64,000 bases of DNA. Origin: JBBDIP01 sp050260675. Its GTDB lineage: Bacteria > Bacillota > Sulfobacillia > Fermentithermobacillales > Fermentithermobacillaceae. The stretch spans positions 15,497 through 79,496 of the forward strand of contig JBLNCN010000012.1 in NCBI GenBank assembly GCA_050260675.1, given 5' to 3'. The position numbers and the translations under genes were made by a program. Shown in pieces: positions 40,140 through 49,322 of this stretch; the stretch's first letter is position 1, and every line of letters begins with the position of its first letter. The notes under the pieces were generated by a model. The model did not search any database. It was not told where the DNA came from and worked only from the letters and a program-made list of their open reading frames with translations.

Positions 40140-41822
40140 GTGGCGCCCAAGTTTGACCACTACTGGCTTTTCTCCGAGGTTGAATCGGCCCTGAAGGAAT
40201 GGGCTGCGGAGTATCCGCGCCTGTGCGCTCTGGAGTCCATAGGCAAGAGTGGCGAGGGAAGAGATATCTGGGCAGTCACAATCACCAACGCCGCCACCGG
40301 ATGCGCTTCATCCAAACCCGCGTTCTACTTCGACGGCAACCATCACGCCGGCGAAGTAACCGGCTCCATGATCTCGATGTACACTGTGAAGTACCTCCTG
40401 GAGAACTACGGGAAGGACGACCGGGTCACGAGGATCCTGGACCGCTACGCGGTTTACGCCATTCCCAGGATCTCGCCGGATGGCGCCGAGGTCTATTTGA
40501 CCACCCCGGATACGCTGAGGTCCGTCCCCCGTTTCTACCCTTATCCCAACCCCGAGGAAAAGGAAGGCCTGTATCCTGCCGATATCGACGGCGACGGTGA
40601 GATCCTGCTCATGAGGGTGAAGGATCCGACCGGCGAGTGGAGGGTCTCGACTGATGACCCCCGGGCGCTTGTGCGGCGGGAGCCCGATGAGGAGTGCGGG
40701 ACGTTCTACCGCGTCTTTGTCGAGGGCCTCATAAGGGACTATGAGGGCGGAGAGATCAAGATGGCACCCCCGAAGTGGGCTATTGACCTGAACCGCAACT
40801 ACCCCTACGGATGGGCTCCCGACACTCGCCAACCCGGCGCCGGTGAGTTTCCGCTCTCCGAACCGGAGACCCGGGCCGTGGCGGAGTTTGTAGTCAGGCA
40901 CCCCAACATCAGCCTGGGGTTCACCTATCACACGACTGGCGGCGTCATCCTGCGTGTTCCCGGTTCTCATCCGGCCCCAAAGAGCCCCCAGCGCGACATC
41001 CAGGCGCTCATCGCCATCGGGGAGATGGGCACCGAAGAAACCGGATACCCCTGTATCCCCTGCTACGAGGACTTTTCCGGCGGGAGCCCCGACAGTTACT
41101 CGACCGGGGCATACGACGATTGGCTGTACGAGCATAGAGGTATCCTGAGCTACACCGTCGAGACCTGGAACCAGTCCCAGAGGGCGGGCGTCCAGCTGTG
41201 GCCCCGCCGGAACAAGAGTCAGAAGGAGCAGGATGAGGATTTCAGGAAGCTCCTTGCCTGGAACGACAAGGAACTTGGCGGCAAGGGATGGGAGGACTGG
41301 AGACCGTTCGAGCATCCCCAGCTGGGGCCGATTGAGATCGGTGGGTGGCACACCAAGTTCGTTGTGCAGAACGCGCCTCCGCTATATCTCGAAGCGGAGT
41401 GCCACAAGAACATGATGTTTTCTTTGAGAGCTATGGCCTGCTTGCCGAGGCTTCAGCTGAGTAAGGCCCAGGCCAGGCCGATCGGAGACGGCGTCTACGA
41501 AGTCAGCGTCGTCGTCAGCAATCTCGGCTTCCTGCCTACGTTCGGTAGTTACCAGGCTCAGGCGCTCAATAAGGCTGAGCCGCTTCAGGCAGAGGTGCTC
41601 GGGGCGGCCGAGGTAGTAGGAAAGGCGAAGAAGGAAATCGGCCACCTTGAGGGCCGTTCAGGCGCTACCGGCGGGTTCTCGATGGGTTACTTCCGCGGAG
41701 GCGCCAGCGTGAGAGACCGCCGCATCACGTGGGTGGTCAAAGGCAAGAAGGGCGACATCCTTGAACTGAAGGTGAGCGGGCCCAGGGCAGGCGAAGCGAA
41801 AGCGGAGCTAGTGCTCGGCTGA
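40140..41822 (+). CDS. M14-family zinc carboxypeptidase, copy 2
   Basis: A 560-residue paralogue of the M14 protein at 34174-35838. It keeps DGNHHAGEVTG with the HxxE pair, FTYHTTGGV with the third zinc His, DLNRNYPYGW and the C-terminal domain beginning LEAECHKNMMFS. Differences lie mainly in the C-terminal beta domain and in loop lengths. There is no signal peptide. GTG 40140 is the start, with GAAAGGGTGG just upstream. Imperfect 18-bp tandem repeats follow its stop directly, then a terminator. The two copies face away from each other around a four-gene interval. Confidence 0.88.
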   Translation: MAPKFDHYWLFSEVESALKEWAAEYPRLCALESIGKSGEGRDIWAVTITNAATGCASSKPAFYFDGNHHAGEVTGSMISMYTVKYLLENYGKDDRVTRILDRYAVYAIPRISPDGAEVYLTTPDTLRSVPRFYPYPNPEEKEGLYPADIDGDGEILLMRVKDPTGEWRVSTDDPRALVRREPDEECGTFYRVFVEGLIRDYEGGEIKMAPPKWAIDLNRNYPYGWAPDTRQPGAGEFPLSEPETRAVAEFVVRHPNISLGFTYHTTGGVILRVPGSHPAPKSPQRDIQALIAIGEMGTEETGYPCIPCYEDFSGGSPDSYSTGAYDDWLYEHRGILSYTVETWNQSQRAGVQLWPRRNKSQKEQDEDFRKLLAWNDKELGGKGWEDWRPFEHPQLGPIEIGGWHTKFVVQNAPPLYLEAECHKNMMFSLRAMACLPRLQLSKAQARPIGDGVYEVSVVVSNLGFLPTFGSYQAQALNKAEPLQAEVLGAAEVVGKAKKEIGHLEGRSGATGGFSMGYFRGGASVRDRRITWVVKGKKGDILELKVSGPRAGEAKAELVLG

Positions 41823-41913
41823 TTGCCACTGAACGCCTGACTACCACAGAACGTCTGGCTGTCATTGAATGTCTAGCTGTCATTGAACGTCTGGCTGTCA
41901 CTGAACATCCTGG
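41823..41913 (+). repeat. Imperfect 18-bp tandem repeats, five units
   Basis: Five head-to-tail units occupy 41823-41840, 41841-41858, 41859-41876, 41877-41894 and 41895-41913 (the last is 19 bases). The clearest unit is CTGTCATTGAACGTCTGG. They begin at the stop codon of the M14 gene and end before its terminator. There are no spacers, so it is not a CRISPR array. Confidence 0.85.
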
Positions 41914-41935
41914 CTGCAAGTAACATGTGATCACA

Positions 41936-41959
41936 GAAGCCTGCCGCGCGGCAGGCTTC
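41936..41959 (+). terminator. Intrinsic terminator after M14 copy 2
   Basis: GAAGCCTGCC (41936-41945) pairs with GGCAGGCTTC (41950-41959) around GCGC and is followed by TTTCATCTTTG. Confidence 0.9.
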
Positions 41960-42001
41960 TTTCATCTTTGTAGGGCCACCTGTACAAGCAGTGCCGAAGA
42001 G

Positions 42002-42742
42002 CTACCTGTACCCGATCGACGATACGCCTAGCCTCTCTATGGTTGGGCGCGAGCCGACCACAGCCATCCAGGTCATCGGTATCGAGACCACGATGATGAC
42101 CGAGTACTGAACGATGTCGAACATGGTCCGGCTGAGGAAGAACGAGAGTCCCAAGTAAATCGGGAAGCATACCCAATGGAAGGCCGCGAACGCTCGCAGT
42201 CTCGGCAGCAGGCGGGTGTTGGTCTCATACTTGCGCGACAGCCTGATGAGGTATCCAAAGAACAGCGCTACCATCAGGAAATCGGTCGCTCCCAGGAAGT
42301 TGTTCCACAGGGGAGGAACCTTGATGCCCGTCCAGAGATTGATCTCGCTCCTCACCCCGAAGTAGCCGAGGGGCCACAGGATATCGATGGACGAAAGCCA
42401 CAGGAAGATGTCTACGAACGAGTGGCATAGCATGCCCGTGCCCAGTCCCCGGAAGAACGCCTTGCCGCCCCTCGTGGTCGAGAGGAGCATCCCGAGGAAG
42501 GTAACGAGCGCGATGGTGAAGATGCTGTGGGTAGCGCTTCGATGCATCTTCATGGCGAGCCGGGAATCGAATAGATAGGTTACTCCCAGAGCAATCAGGT
42601 CGATGTCCGGCAGCACGTTTCCCATCACGAAACCGTAGGCGGACGACCTCGCGGTGATGGCCAATCCGGGTTCGCGCGCTTCCTTGCTGGTGATTCTTGC
42701 GAGGGTAAGTCCCATTATTCCATGAAGGCCGTTCTGAGCCAC
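42002..42742 (-). CDS. YdjM/DUF457-type membrane metal-dependent hydrolase
   Basis: A 246-residue integral membrane protein with about six hydrophobic segments. Motifs of the DUF457/YdjM family are VLPDIDLIAL, HRSATHSIF and GMLCHSFVDIFLW, which supply His and Asp residues for a metal site near the membrane face. The function of this family is not proven, with phospholipid or lipid-linked substrates suggested. The start is GTG 42742, with GGAGAG about 10 bases upstream. It is convergent with the M14 copy 2 gene and separated from it by the terminator. Confidence 0.85.
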   Translation of the reverse strand: MAQNGLHGIMGLTLARITSKEAREPGLAITARSSAYGFVMGNVLPDIDLIALGVTYLFDSRLAMKMHRSATHSIFTIALVTFLGMLLSTTRGGKAFFRGLGTGMLCHSFVDIFLWLSSIDILWPLGYFGVRSEINLWTGIKVPPLWNNFLGATDFLMVALFFGYLIRLSRKYETNTRLLPRLRAFAAFHWVCFPIYLGLSFFLSRTMFDIVQYSVIIVVSIPMTWMAVVGSRPTIERLGVSSIGYR

Positions 42743-42893
42743 CTAGAATCGCTCTCCTCGCGGTAACCAATAGTCCTATGACCAGCGTATTCTACGGCTT
42801 GCCAGACAATCCTTGCTCTTTCCAAAGGTTAAGGGCCAGGTGGAGTCGAATTCGTAGCATGCAGCATCGCTCCAAAGGGAGGGCCAACCAACT

Positions 42894-44765
42894 ATGCCAG
42901 GATACCAAGGCAAGATACTCCGTGTAGACCTCACGGATAAGCGGATCTGGGTCGAGGAGAAGGGCGAGGACTTCTACAGGACCTATTGGGGCGGCCGGGG
43001 GATCATCGCGTACTACCTGCTTAACGAGGTGCCCGTGGGAGCCGATCCGCTCGGGCCCGAGAACCTCTTGGTGTTCGCCGCGGGTCCGATGACAGGCCTC
43101 CCGCTGGCTGGGTCGGGCCGAAACTCGGTCGGCGGCAAGTCACCCCTCACAGGCGGATACGGTGACGCCGAAGGCGGAGGCTTTTTTGGCGCCGAGATGA
43201 AACGCGCGGGCTTTGACGCCATCGTGGTCAGGGGTAAAGCAGATAAGCCTGTCTACCTGTACATCCGGGATGGCGAGGCCGAGATACGGGATGCCTCGCA
43301 CCTGTGGGGTAAGACCACAGGCGAAGTCGAGGACCTCATCAAAGAAGAGACTGGAGATAGGAATGTCCGCGTGTCTCAGTGCGGCCCCGCAGGGGAGAAG
43401 ATGGTCAGGTACGCTTGCGTGGTCAACGACCTCACTCACTTCTGCGGGCGGACCGGCATGGGCGCTGTGATGGGCTCCAAGAACCTGCGCGCGGTCGCGG
43501 CCAGGGGGACCAAGCTCGTACCCTCGGCGGATCCCGATACCATACGCGACCTGGCCAAGTGGATGGTGGAGAACGCCCCCACTCTGGCCGGCGGCATGAC
43601 GGACCTCGGCACAACCGGCATCGTGACCGGCAACAACACGGCGGGCGGCCTGCCGACCCGCAACTTCATGGAAGGCCAGTTCGAGGGGGCCCAGAAGATC
43701 ACGGGCACCACCATGAGGGATACCATCCTCATCGGGAGAGAGACCTGCTACGCTTGCCCGGTCCGGTGCAAGCGGGTCGTGCAGGCTGAACAACCATGGA
43801 AGGTTGACCCCAAGTACGGCGGCCCGGAGTACGAGTCGCTGGGTTCATTGGGCTCGGTGCTCGGCATCGACGACCTGGTCGCCGTCACCAAGCTCAACGA
43901 GATGTGCGCCGCTTACGGTCTTGACAGCATATCCACCGGGGTCACCCTGGGGTTTGCCATGGAGTGCTTCGAGAAGGGCCTCATCACGAAGGAAGACACC
44001 GGCGGTTTGGACCTGCGCTTCGGAAATGCCGCGGCCGCTATTGAGGCCGTTTCGATGCTTAAGGACAGGCAGGGCTTCGGCGATCTGCTGGCGTTGGGAA
44101 GCAGGGAGATGGCCCAGAGGATAGGCAAAGGCTCCATGGAATTCGCAATGCACGTCCGGGGCCAGGAGATACCGATGCACGAACCCCGGATGAAGCCCGG
44201 CCTCGGAGTGGGGTACGCGCTGTCCCCCACGGGAGCGGACCACTGCCACAACTTCCATGACACCGGGTATGCCAAGCCAGGTGGTTCAGTTCAGGACCTT
44301 AAGTCATTGGGAGTGGTCGGGGGGCCGTTCGACGTCTACGACCTGTCTCCTGAGAAGATTAACGCGGTCTTGACCGTGACCAACATCCGTACATGGGGAA
44401 ACCTGGCGGTCATGTGCCAGTTCGTGCCTTGGAGCCAAGTGCAGAGAGAGCAAATCGCTCGCGCCGCCACCGGATGGACTACTACCTGGGCCGAAATGCT
44501 TGCGGCTGCCGAGCGGGCCAATGTGTTGGCCAGGGTGTTTAACCTTAGAGAGGGCATGGACGTCTCTACGGAGGTCTTGCCAAAGAGGTTCTTCCAACCG
44601 TTCACTGCCGGACCCCTTGCAGGGAAAGCCTCGGATCCTGAGGAGTGGGAGAGGGCCAAGAAGACGGCCTACGCCCTGTCCGGCTGGGATGAGAATGGTG
44701 TCCCAACCCCCGAACGCCTCGCGAAACTGGGCGTATCGTGGGCGACTAGTCACCTGCCTGCTTAG
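42894..44765 (+). CDS. Aldehyde:ferredoxin oxidoreductase
   Basis: A 623-residue tungsten (or molybdenum) pterin enzyme of the AOR family that oxidises aldehydes to acids with ferredoxin. The N-terminal GKILRVDLTD and YWGGRGI segments are typical. The single [4Fe-4S] cluster is ligated by C285, C288 and C292 (CYACPVRC), with a fourth near C508 (VMCQF). The pterin-binding GGKSPLTGGYGD and NDLTHFCGRTGMGAVMG motifs follow family pattern. ATG 42894 begins a full-length protein. It is transcribed alone and ends in a terminator. It fits amino-acid fermentation linked to ferredoxin-driven H2 formation. Confidence 0.93.
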   Translation: MPGYQGKILRVDLTDKRIWVEEKGEDFYRTYWGGRGIIAYYLLNEVPVGADPLGPENLLVFAAGPMTGLPLAGSGRNSVGGKSPLTGGYGDAEGGGFFGAEMKRAGFDAIVVRGKADKPVYLYIRDGEAEIRDASHLWGKTTGEVEDLIKEETGDRNVRVSQCGPAGEKMVRYACVVNDLTHFCGRTGMGAVMGSKNLRAVAARGTKLVPSADPDTIRDLAKWMVENAPTLAGGMTDLGTTGIVTGNNTAGGLPTRNFMEGQFEGAQKITGTTMRDTILIGRETCYACPVRCKRVVQAEQPWKVDPKYGGPEYESLGSLGSVLGIDDLVAVTKLNEMCAAYGLDSISTGVTLGFAMECFEKGLITKEDTGGLDLRFGNAAAAIEAVSMLKDRQGFGDLLALGSREMAQRIGKGSMEFAMHVRGQEIPMHEPRMKPGLGVGYALSPTGADHCHNFHDTGYAKPGGSVQDLKSLGVVGGPFDVYDLSPEKINAVLTVTNIRTWGNLAVMCQFVPWSQVQREQIARAATGWTTTWAEMLAAAERANVLARVFNLREGMDVSTEVLPKRFFQPFTAGPLAGKASDPEEWERAKKTAYALSGWDENGVPTPERLAKLGVSWATSHLPA

Positions 44766-44784
44766 AGTGAAGGATCTTGTCGAA

Positions 44785-44813
44785 GGGGCGGCGTAGTGCA
44801 TGTGCGCCGCCCC
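44785..44813 (+). terminator. Intrinsic terminator after the aldehyde oxidoreductase gene
   Basis: GGGGCGGCG (44785-44793) pairs with CGCCGCCCC (44805-44813) around an 11-base loop and is followed by TCACTGTTCTT. Confidence 0.75.
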
Positions 44814-44859
44814 TCACTGTTCTTAGCCCAAGGCGGCCACGGAGAAAGAAGGTACTCAG

Positions 44860-45798
44860 TTGGCAGCATCCGAGAAGGCGCTCATCATCCTGAACCCTGT
44901 GGCCGGCCACGGGAGGTCTTTGGCTCTACGGCAGCAAGTGGAGGACCGGCTCCGCAAGAACGGAGTGGAGTTCGAGACACTTCTGACCGAGCGGCCCGGC
45001 CATGCCCGTGAACTGGCGGCAACGGCCCACCTGAACGGGTTCCGCGTCATCGCGGCCATGGGTGGGGACGGGACGCTGAGCGAGGTTATAAACGGGATGT
45101 TCACCCGTTACGACGGCAGGATTCCTGAGGACCTGAAACTGGCCGCCATCCCCTCCGGCACGGGAAACGACTTTTTGAGCGGCAGCGACATCTCCACAGA
45201 ATGGATGGACGCCGTGGACGCTCTTGGGGCGCCTTCGCTCCGCAAAGTTGACGTGCTGGAGGTCTCGGATTCCAACGGTCTTCGACGTTACGCCGCCAAC
45301 TGTCTTGGCTTTGGATATGACGCCTACGTGACCGGGAACGTCACGAAGAGGGGTACGGGCAGGGTCGGCCCCCTGGGTTACATGGTTGAGGCGCTCCGGG
45401 GTCTATTCGTGTTCAACCCCGCCAATCTCAAGATCGGTGTAGACGGCGCCGAGCCTTCTGACCGTGAGCGGGTGTGGCTTCTGTCGGTCACCAACTCGGA
45501 AAAATACGGCGGTGGGATGAAGGTCAACCCGGGAGCCAAGATCGACGACGGCCTCCTCAATTATGCCATGCTTCACGGCGTCTCCAGGAGGAGTCTGTTC
45601 AGTCTCGTGTTCCTTGTGCGGTCCGGAAAGCACATCGGGAAGCCGGGAGTCCTCCTGGGAACCATCGCGAGCATGGTGGTGGACGCCCCGCAGGGTTTCC
45701 CGTGCCACGTCGATGGTGATACTGTTCGTGTAACTTACCCTGTCACCGTGAGAGTGCTGGCGGGGGCTCTTCCCTTCGTGGTGGGAGGAACCGGCTAG
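44860..45798 (+). CDS. Diacylglycerol kinase-like lipid kinase (YegS/BmrU family)
   Basis: A 312-residue cytoplasmic/peripheral lipid kinase. It has NPVAGHGRS near the N terminus, the nucleotide motif MGGDGTLSEVINGM, SGTGNDFLSG, and the C-terminal domain ending in CHVDGDTVRVTYPV. These are the DAGK_cat and YegS C-terminal signatures. TTG 44860 is the start: AGAAGG lies about 7 bases upstream, whereas no ATG or GTG is in frame nearby. The following gene begins 34 bases later. It would recycle diacylglycerol or phosphorylate another lipid; exact substrate not determined. Confidence 0.9.
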   Translation: MAASEKALIILNPVAGHGRSLALRQQVEDRLRKNGVEFETLLTERPGHARELAATAHLNGFRVIAAMGGDGTLSEVINGMFTRYDGRIPEDLKLAAIPSGTGNDFLSGSDISTEWMDAVDALGAPSLRKVDVLEVSDSNGLRRYAANCLGFGYDAYVTGNVTKRGTGRVGPLGYMVEALRGLFVFNPANLKIGVDGAEPSDRERVWLLSVTNSEKYGGGMKVNPGAKIDDGLLNYAMLHGVSRRSLFSLVFLVRSGKHIGKPGVLLGTIASMVVDAPQGFPCHVDGDTVRVTYPVTVRVLAGALPFVVGGTG

Positions 45799-45832
45799 CC
45801 CCACGGTCACAGGCTGAAAGGGCGGCTCTCCC

Positions 45833-47062
45833 ATGGCTCAAAGCAACACCCGCACAGAGAAGACCATTACCGGGCTGGAACTACGCGCGCTTTTCGATAG
45901 GTTCTGCCCGTTCTCCTCGGACCTGTCGCTGCGGCGAGACGACCAGCGTAAGACCGTCCTTGCGGTTAACGGCAACTATCCTTTGGAGATAGAGGTCGCC
46001 GGGTTCTACCACGCTGCGAGCCTGGATGGCGGGTCTCCCATGATCGTCCAGATAAGCGGCGGGGCCCTCGAGACCCTGGGGAGGGCCCTTCGGCCGAACT
46101 CCCTATCCGGAGTAGCCGACCTAAGGCAAGGCGCGCGGCTCTTTTGGGCGATATGCCAATCCTACGAGTCCATTTACAGCCCTGGTTTCGTCGCACTCGG
46201 CCTGGACCACTTCGCAGTCCCCGACATCAGAGAGGCGCTGTTCGCCGATAACGACCCGGATAGGCCGCAAGCTCCCTGCCCTTCAGGCGATGAGGTGCGA
46301 AGGCGTCTACGCGAGGCCATCATGGCCGCAGAGAGGTGCGGTATGAGCCGGCCGTCACTGGAGGACACCATCGCTTACGAGGCCTACCTTTGCTCTCAGG
46401 AGTATCGGCAGGCCCTCATGGGCTTCATGGGGGTCATCGAAGAGATGAAGCCGGCGTGGGCCATGATTGATACGGGCGAGACGCCGCCGGTACTGAACTT
46501 CGCCGTTACCAGGGAAGTTGTTGACATGGTCCGGGAACAGGGAAGTGACGCGATCATTGAAGCGGAGTTCGGAGCCACCGGTCAGGCGGGAGCGGAGGAC
46601 ACCTACGAGCCCCTGTCCGGGCAGGACTTGGCCGAGTACGCCCGGCAGGTAGCCGGATTTGTCCAGTATACCGGCGCTGAGGGCATCTCTTACCCCATCG
46701 GCATGGAGCACGCCGCTCCGACGGCCGTGAAGCACGAGCCGGATGTGGCACGGCTCGAGCACGTTCAGAGGGAGATCATCCGCGTGACAGGGCGTTATGT
46801 GCCTTTTGCCCAACACGGAGGGACAGGCGCCAAGGAGATCGCGCGGGGGCTTGTCGGCAAGAACAACGTGAACACCCACTTCCTGGTCACGGCGGCCCAG
46901 TCTTTCGCCATGCACGTTGCCAAGTACAAGGAAGGTATAGCCCAGGGGCGCAAGTCTGCAAGCGGAACGGCCATGTACTTGTCTGCGGCGCGGGCAGTCA
47001 TGGACGCCACTGTAGATAAGCTGAAGGAGTGCGGCACCTATGGGGCGCTGGCAGGCTGGTGA
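45833..47062 (+). CDS. Class II fructose-bisphosphate aldolase-like protein
   Basis: A 409-residue protein of the class II FBP/tagatose aldolase superfamily. It carries LGLDHFAVPD in place of the usual LHLDHG, the AEFGATGQAGAEDTYEPL acidic segment and FAQHGGTGAKEIARGLVGKNNVNTHF, which correspond to the zinc and phosphate-binding loops. The N-terminal about 80 residues are longer than ordinary FBP aldolases, and the Zn-site residues vary (LDH kept, usual Gly replaced by Phe). It may be a noncanonical aldolase for a different ketose or a deoxy-sugar. ATG 45833 has a GGGCGGC signal, not strong. Confidence 0.82.
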   Translation: MAQSNTRTEKTITGLELRALFDRFCPFSSDLSLRRDDQRKTVLAVNGNYPLEIEVAGFYHAASLDGGSPMIVQISGGALETLGRALRPNSLSGVADLRQGARLFWAICQSYESIYSPGFVALGLDHFAVPDIREALFADNDPDRPQAPCPSGDEVRRRLREAIMAAERCGMSRPSLEDTIAYEAYLCSQEYRQALMGFMGVIEEMKPAWAMIDTGETPPVLNFAVTREVVDMVREQGSDAIIEAEFGATGQAGAEDTYEPLSGQDLAEYARQVAGFVQYTGAEGISYPIGMEHAAPTAVKHEPDVARLEHVQREIIRVTGRYVPFAQHGGTGAKEIARGLVGKNNVNTHFLVTAAQSFAMHVAKYKEGIAQGRKSASGTAMYLSAARAVMDATVDKLKECGTYGALAGW

Positions 47063-47122
47063 TCTACAGGCAGGCGCCAACTCCCCGGGGCTTCGCTGTC
47101 CCTCAGGACTGGCTGTCGCCGG

Positions 47123-48556
47123 TTAGTCCCGCTCGGCCGGTTCTGCTCTGGCCACTCTCTTATCGGAGGTCCTACCGTCCCAGACCCTTATGCTCTTCCA
47201 CTTGCCTGTTCTAAAGCGCAGGTAGATCAATATTCCCCTGAAGAACTGGTCGATGCCCATCCCTAACCAGGCGCCCGGCAATCCCATGTCGACCACGTTC
47301 ACGAAGAACCACCCCAGGATCACGCGGCCTATCCACATGCCGGCAGCCGTCGAGTACAACGGGTAGGTTGTGTCACCTGCGCCACGCAGTCCACCGGCTA
47401 GCACAAACTGGGTCGATTGGGCAGGCTGCGCAAACGCATATATCTTCAGCACAAGAGCGGAAACTAGGACCACAGCCATGTCGTTGGTGTATAGAAACGC
47501 GATGTTCTTCCCGAAGAACAGGAAGACGAAAGCCATGAACACGCCTATGGTCATGGCCATGTTCCTGGAGGTGTTTGCGCAACGCTCAGCATCGTCCGGA
47601 CGCTCGGCGCCGAGGTACTGGCCCACAAGCGTGGTAGCCGACGTCGCGAAAGCCTGGCCGGGCATGAAGGTCAGGCTGAGGATGTTCATTGCCACCTGGT
47701 GCGCGGCGAAAGTGACCGTGCCCAGCGCGGACACGACCTTGGCGAACATCACCTGGCCGGACCTCAGAACGAGCTGTTCCATGGCTGCGGGAAAGCCGAT
47801 CTGGTAGATGCGGCGGAGGATCTCGGAGTCGGGCTTGTACCTCTCCTTAAGGTTAAGCTTTACGCTCTTCTCGCCCTTCACGGCAAGCGCAACGAACCAA
47901 ACCGCGGCAACAAACCGCGAGAAGGTAGTAGCTACGCCGGCACCCATAACGCCCCATCTTGGGAAACCGAAGAGGCCATGGATCAGGATGGCATTGAAAA
48001 CCACATTGACCAGATTGGCTACCAGGTTTACGACCATGGGAGTGCGTGTATCACCCGCTCCGCGCAGACCGGAGGCTATAGCCATGGCGATGGCGTTGAA
48101 GATGAACCCATATCCTACTACCTGGAAGTAGGGGGTGCCTATGGCGATAACGTCAGGCTCGGCGCCCATGAATTCCAGTATCAAGGAGCCGAAAGAGCCG
48201 GCGAAGAGGGATACGATCAGGCCCAAAAGAATAGTCACGTAGAAGGTCTGCTTCAAAGTATTGGAAGCTTCTTCGGGCTCGCCCATCCCTATGAACCTGG
48301 CGACCAGCGCGGTAGTGCCGACGTTGAGCGCCTGAAAGATGGACTGAAGCAGCATCATGGGTTGGTTTGTGAGCCCGACGGATGTGATGGCGGCGGGTCC
48401 CAACCGGCCGACCTGGATCATGTCGGCCATCCCGACCAAAGACACCAGGACCATTTCTGTAAGGGTCGGGGCCGCGAGCTGCCAGACGACTTTCCTGGTC
48501 TCGGGTTGGGAGAGGCAAGGTTCTGTTTGAGTAACGCGATCTGTAGAGAGGCTCAA
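47123..48556 (-). CDS. MATE-family multidrug/metabolite exporter
   Basis: A 477-residue, twelve-helix exporter of the MATE family. The N-terminal half (LAAPTLTEMVLVSLVGMADMIQVG, GLTNQPMMLLQSIFQALN) and the second half (GMGEPEEASN; LGAERPDDAERC) show the two-fold repeat of the family. Start is probably TTG 48556, with GAAGGGA 9 bases upstream. It is convergent with the class II aldolase-like gene and its stop is about 60 bases from that gene's stop. It is divergent from the flavin-reductase gene. Substrate unknown. Confidence 0.9.
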   Translation of the reverse strand: MSLSTDRVTQTEPCLSQPETRKVVWQLAAPTLTEMVLVSLVGMADMIQVGRLGPAAITSVGLTNQPMMLLQSIFQALNVGTTALVARFIGMGEPEEASNTLKQTFYVTILLGLIVSLFAGSFGSLILEFMGAEPDVIAIGTPYFQVVGYGFIFNAIAMAIASGLRGAGDTRTPMVVNLVANLVNVVFNAILIHGLFGFPRWGVMGAGVATTFSRFVAAVWFVALAVKGEKSVKLNLKERYKPDSEILRRIYQIGFPAAMEQLVLRSGQVMFAKVVSALGTVTFAAHQVAMNILSLTFMPGQAFATSATTLVGQYLGAERPDDAERCANTSRNMAMTIGVFMAFVFLFFGKNIAFLYTNDMAVVLVSALVLKIYAFAQPAQSTQFVLAGGLRGAGDTTYPLYSTAAGMWIGRVILGWFFVNVVDMGLPGAWLGMGIDQFFRGILIYLRFRTGKWKSIRVWDGRTSDKRVARAEPAERD

Positions 48557-48663
48557 TTTCGTGTGTCCCTTCTTTTCGGCTCTCCATTACCGTAGAGATA
48601 CTTCTGTATGCGTAGAGTCTATAACTCGAAAGAGTATTACGCAACCTGAAAGGGGTGTTAGGG

Positions 48664-49215
48664 ATGGCAGAAACAACCAAGAGGATCCTAGCGGCAGGTA
48701 CACTGCTGTACCCGCTTCCCGCGGTGCTTGTAACGTGCGGCGATCTTGGTGGAGAGAAGAACGCCATCACCTTGGCATGGGTTGGTACCGCTTCATCGGA
48801 GCCCCCGTGTATCGTGATCGGCGTCAGGCCCACCAGGTTTTCCTACGGACTAATACAGAGGTATGGAGACTTTGTGGTAAACATGCCGAGCGCCGACCAG
48901 GTAAGTGTGCTTGAGTACTGCGGCACTGTGTCGGGCAGGACCGAGGACAAGTTCGCCAAAGCCGGTCTCACTCCGGTGCGTGCGGAAAGCGTCCGGGCCC
49001 CCTTGGTCGAGGAGTTCCCCGTCAACATCGAGTGCAAGGTCAAGGACCGCATCGCTCTCGGCAGCCACGACCTCTTCATAGGGGAAGTCGTTACTGTGCA
49101 CGCCGACTCTTCCGTCCTTACCGAGGGGAGCATCGATCCGGCCAAGATGGACCCCGTCGCCTACTTCCGGGGCAACTACTTCCGTTTGGGAGAAATGGTC
49201 GCAAAGCGCAAGTAG
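48664..49215 (+). CDS. Flavin reductase / flavoredoxin-like protein
   Basis: A 183-residue FMN-binding split-barrel protein of the flavin-reductase-like family. ITLAWVGTASSEPPCIVIGVRP and FVVNMPSADQV are the FMN-binding hallmarks, as in flavoredoxins of anaerobes. ATG 48664 follows GAAAGGGG (48648-48654) at 9 bases; an upstream in-frame GTG 48655 is too close to it. It probably moves electrons between NAD(P)H, FMN and acceptors such as ferric chelates. The enoyl-CoA hydratase gene follows after about 110 bases. Confidence 0.88.
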   Translation: MAETTKRILAAGTLLYPLPAVLVTCGDLGGEKNAITLAWVGTASSEPPCIVIGVRPTRFSYGLIQRYGDFVVNMPSADQVSVLEYCGTVSGRTEDKFAKAGLTPVRAESVRAPLVEEFPVNIECKVKDRIALGSHDLFIGEVVTVHADSSVLTEGSIDPAKMDPVAYFRGNYFRLGEMVAKRK

Positions 49216-49322
49216 CGCGGGGCAGGGCGCAAGTGACGCCGGCTATGCGCTCTAGGCCAGATCGAGAAACAGAGAAAGATGACCCTCGTGATGCGGCATT
49301 TCAGGATGGGAGAGACCTCAGT

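Noticed and set aside
40308..41351. 347-codon minus-strand frame opposite the second M14 gene
   Set aside because: Same reason; it also resembles the mirror frame of the first copy, as expected for shadows of paralogues.
41823..41913. CRISPR array
   Set aside because: The 18-bp units are contiguous without spacers and no cas gene is present.
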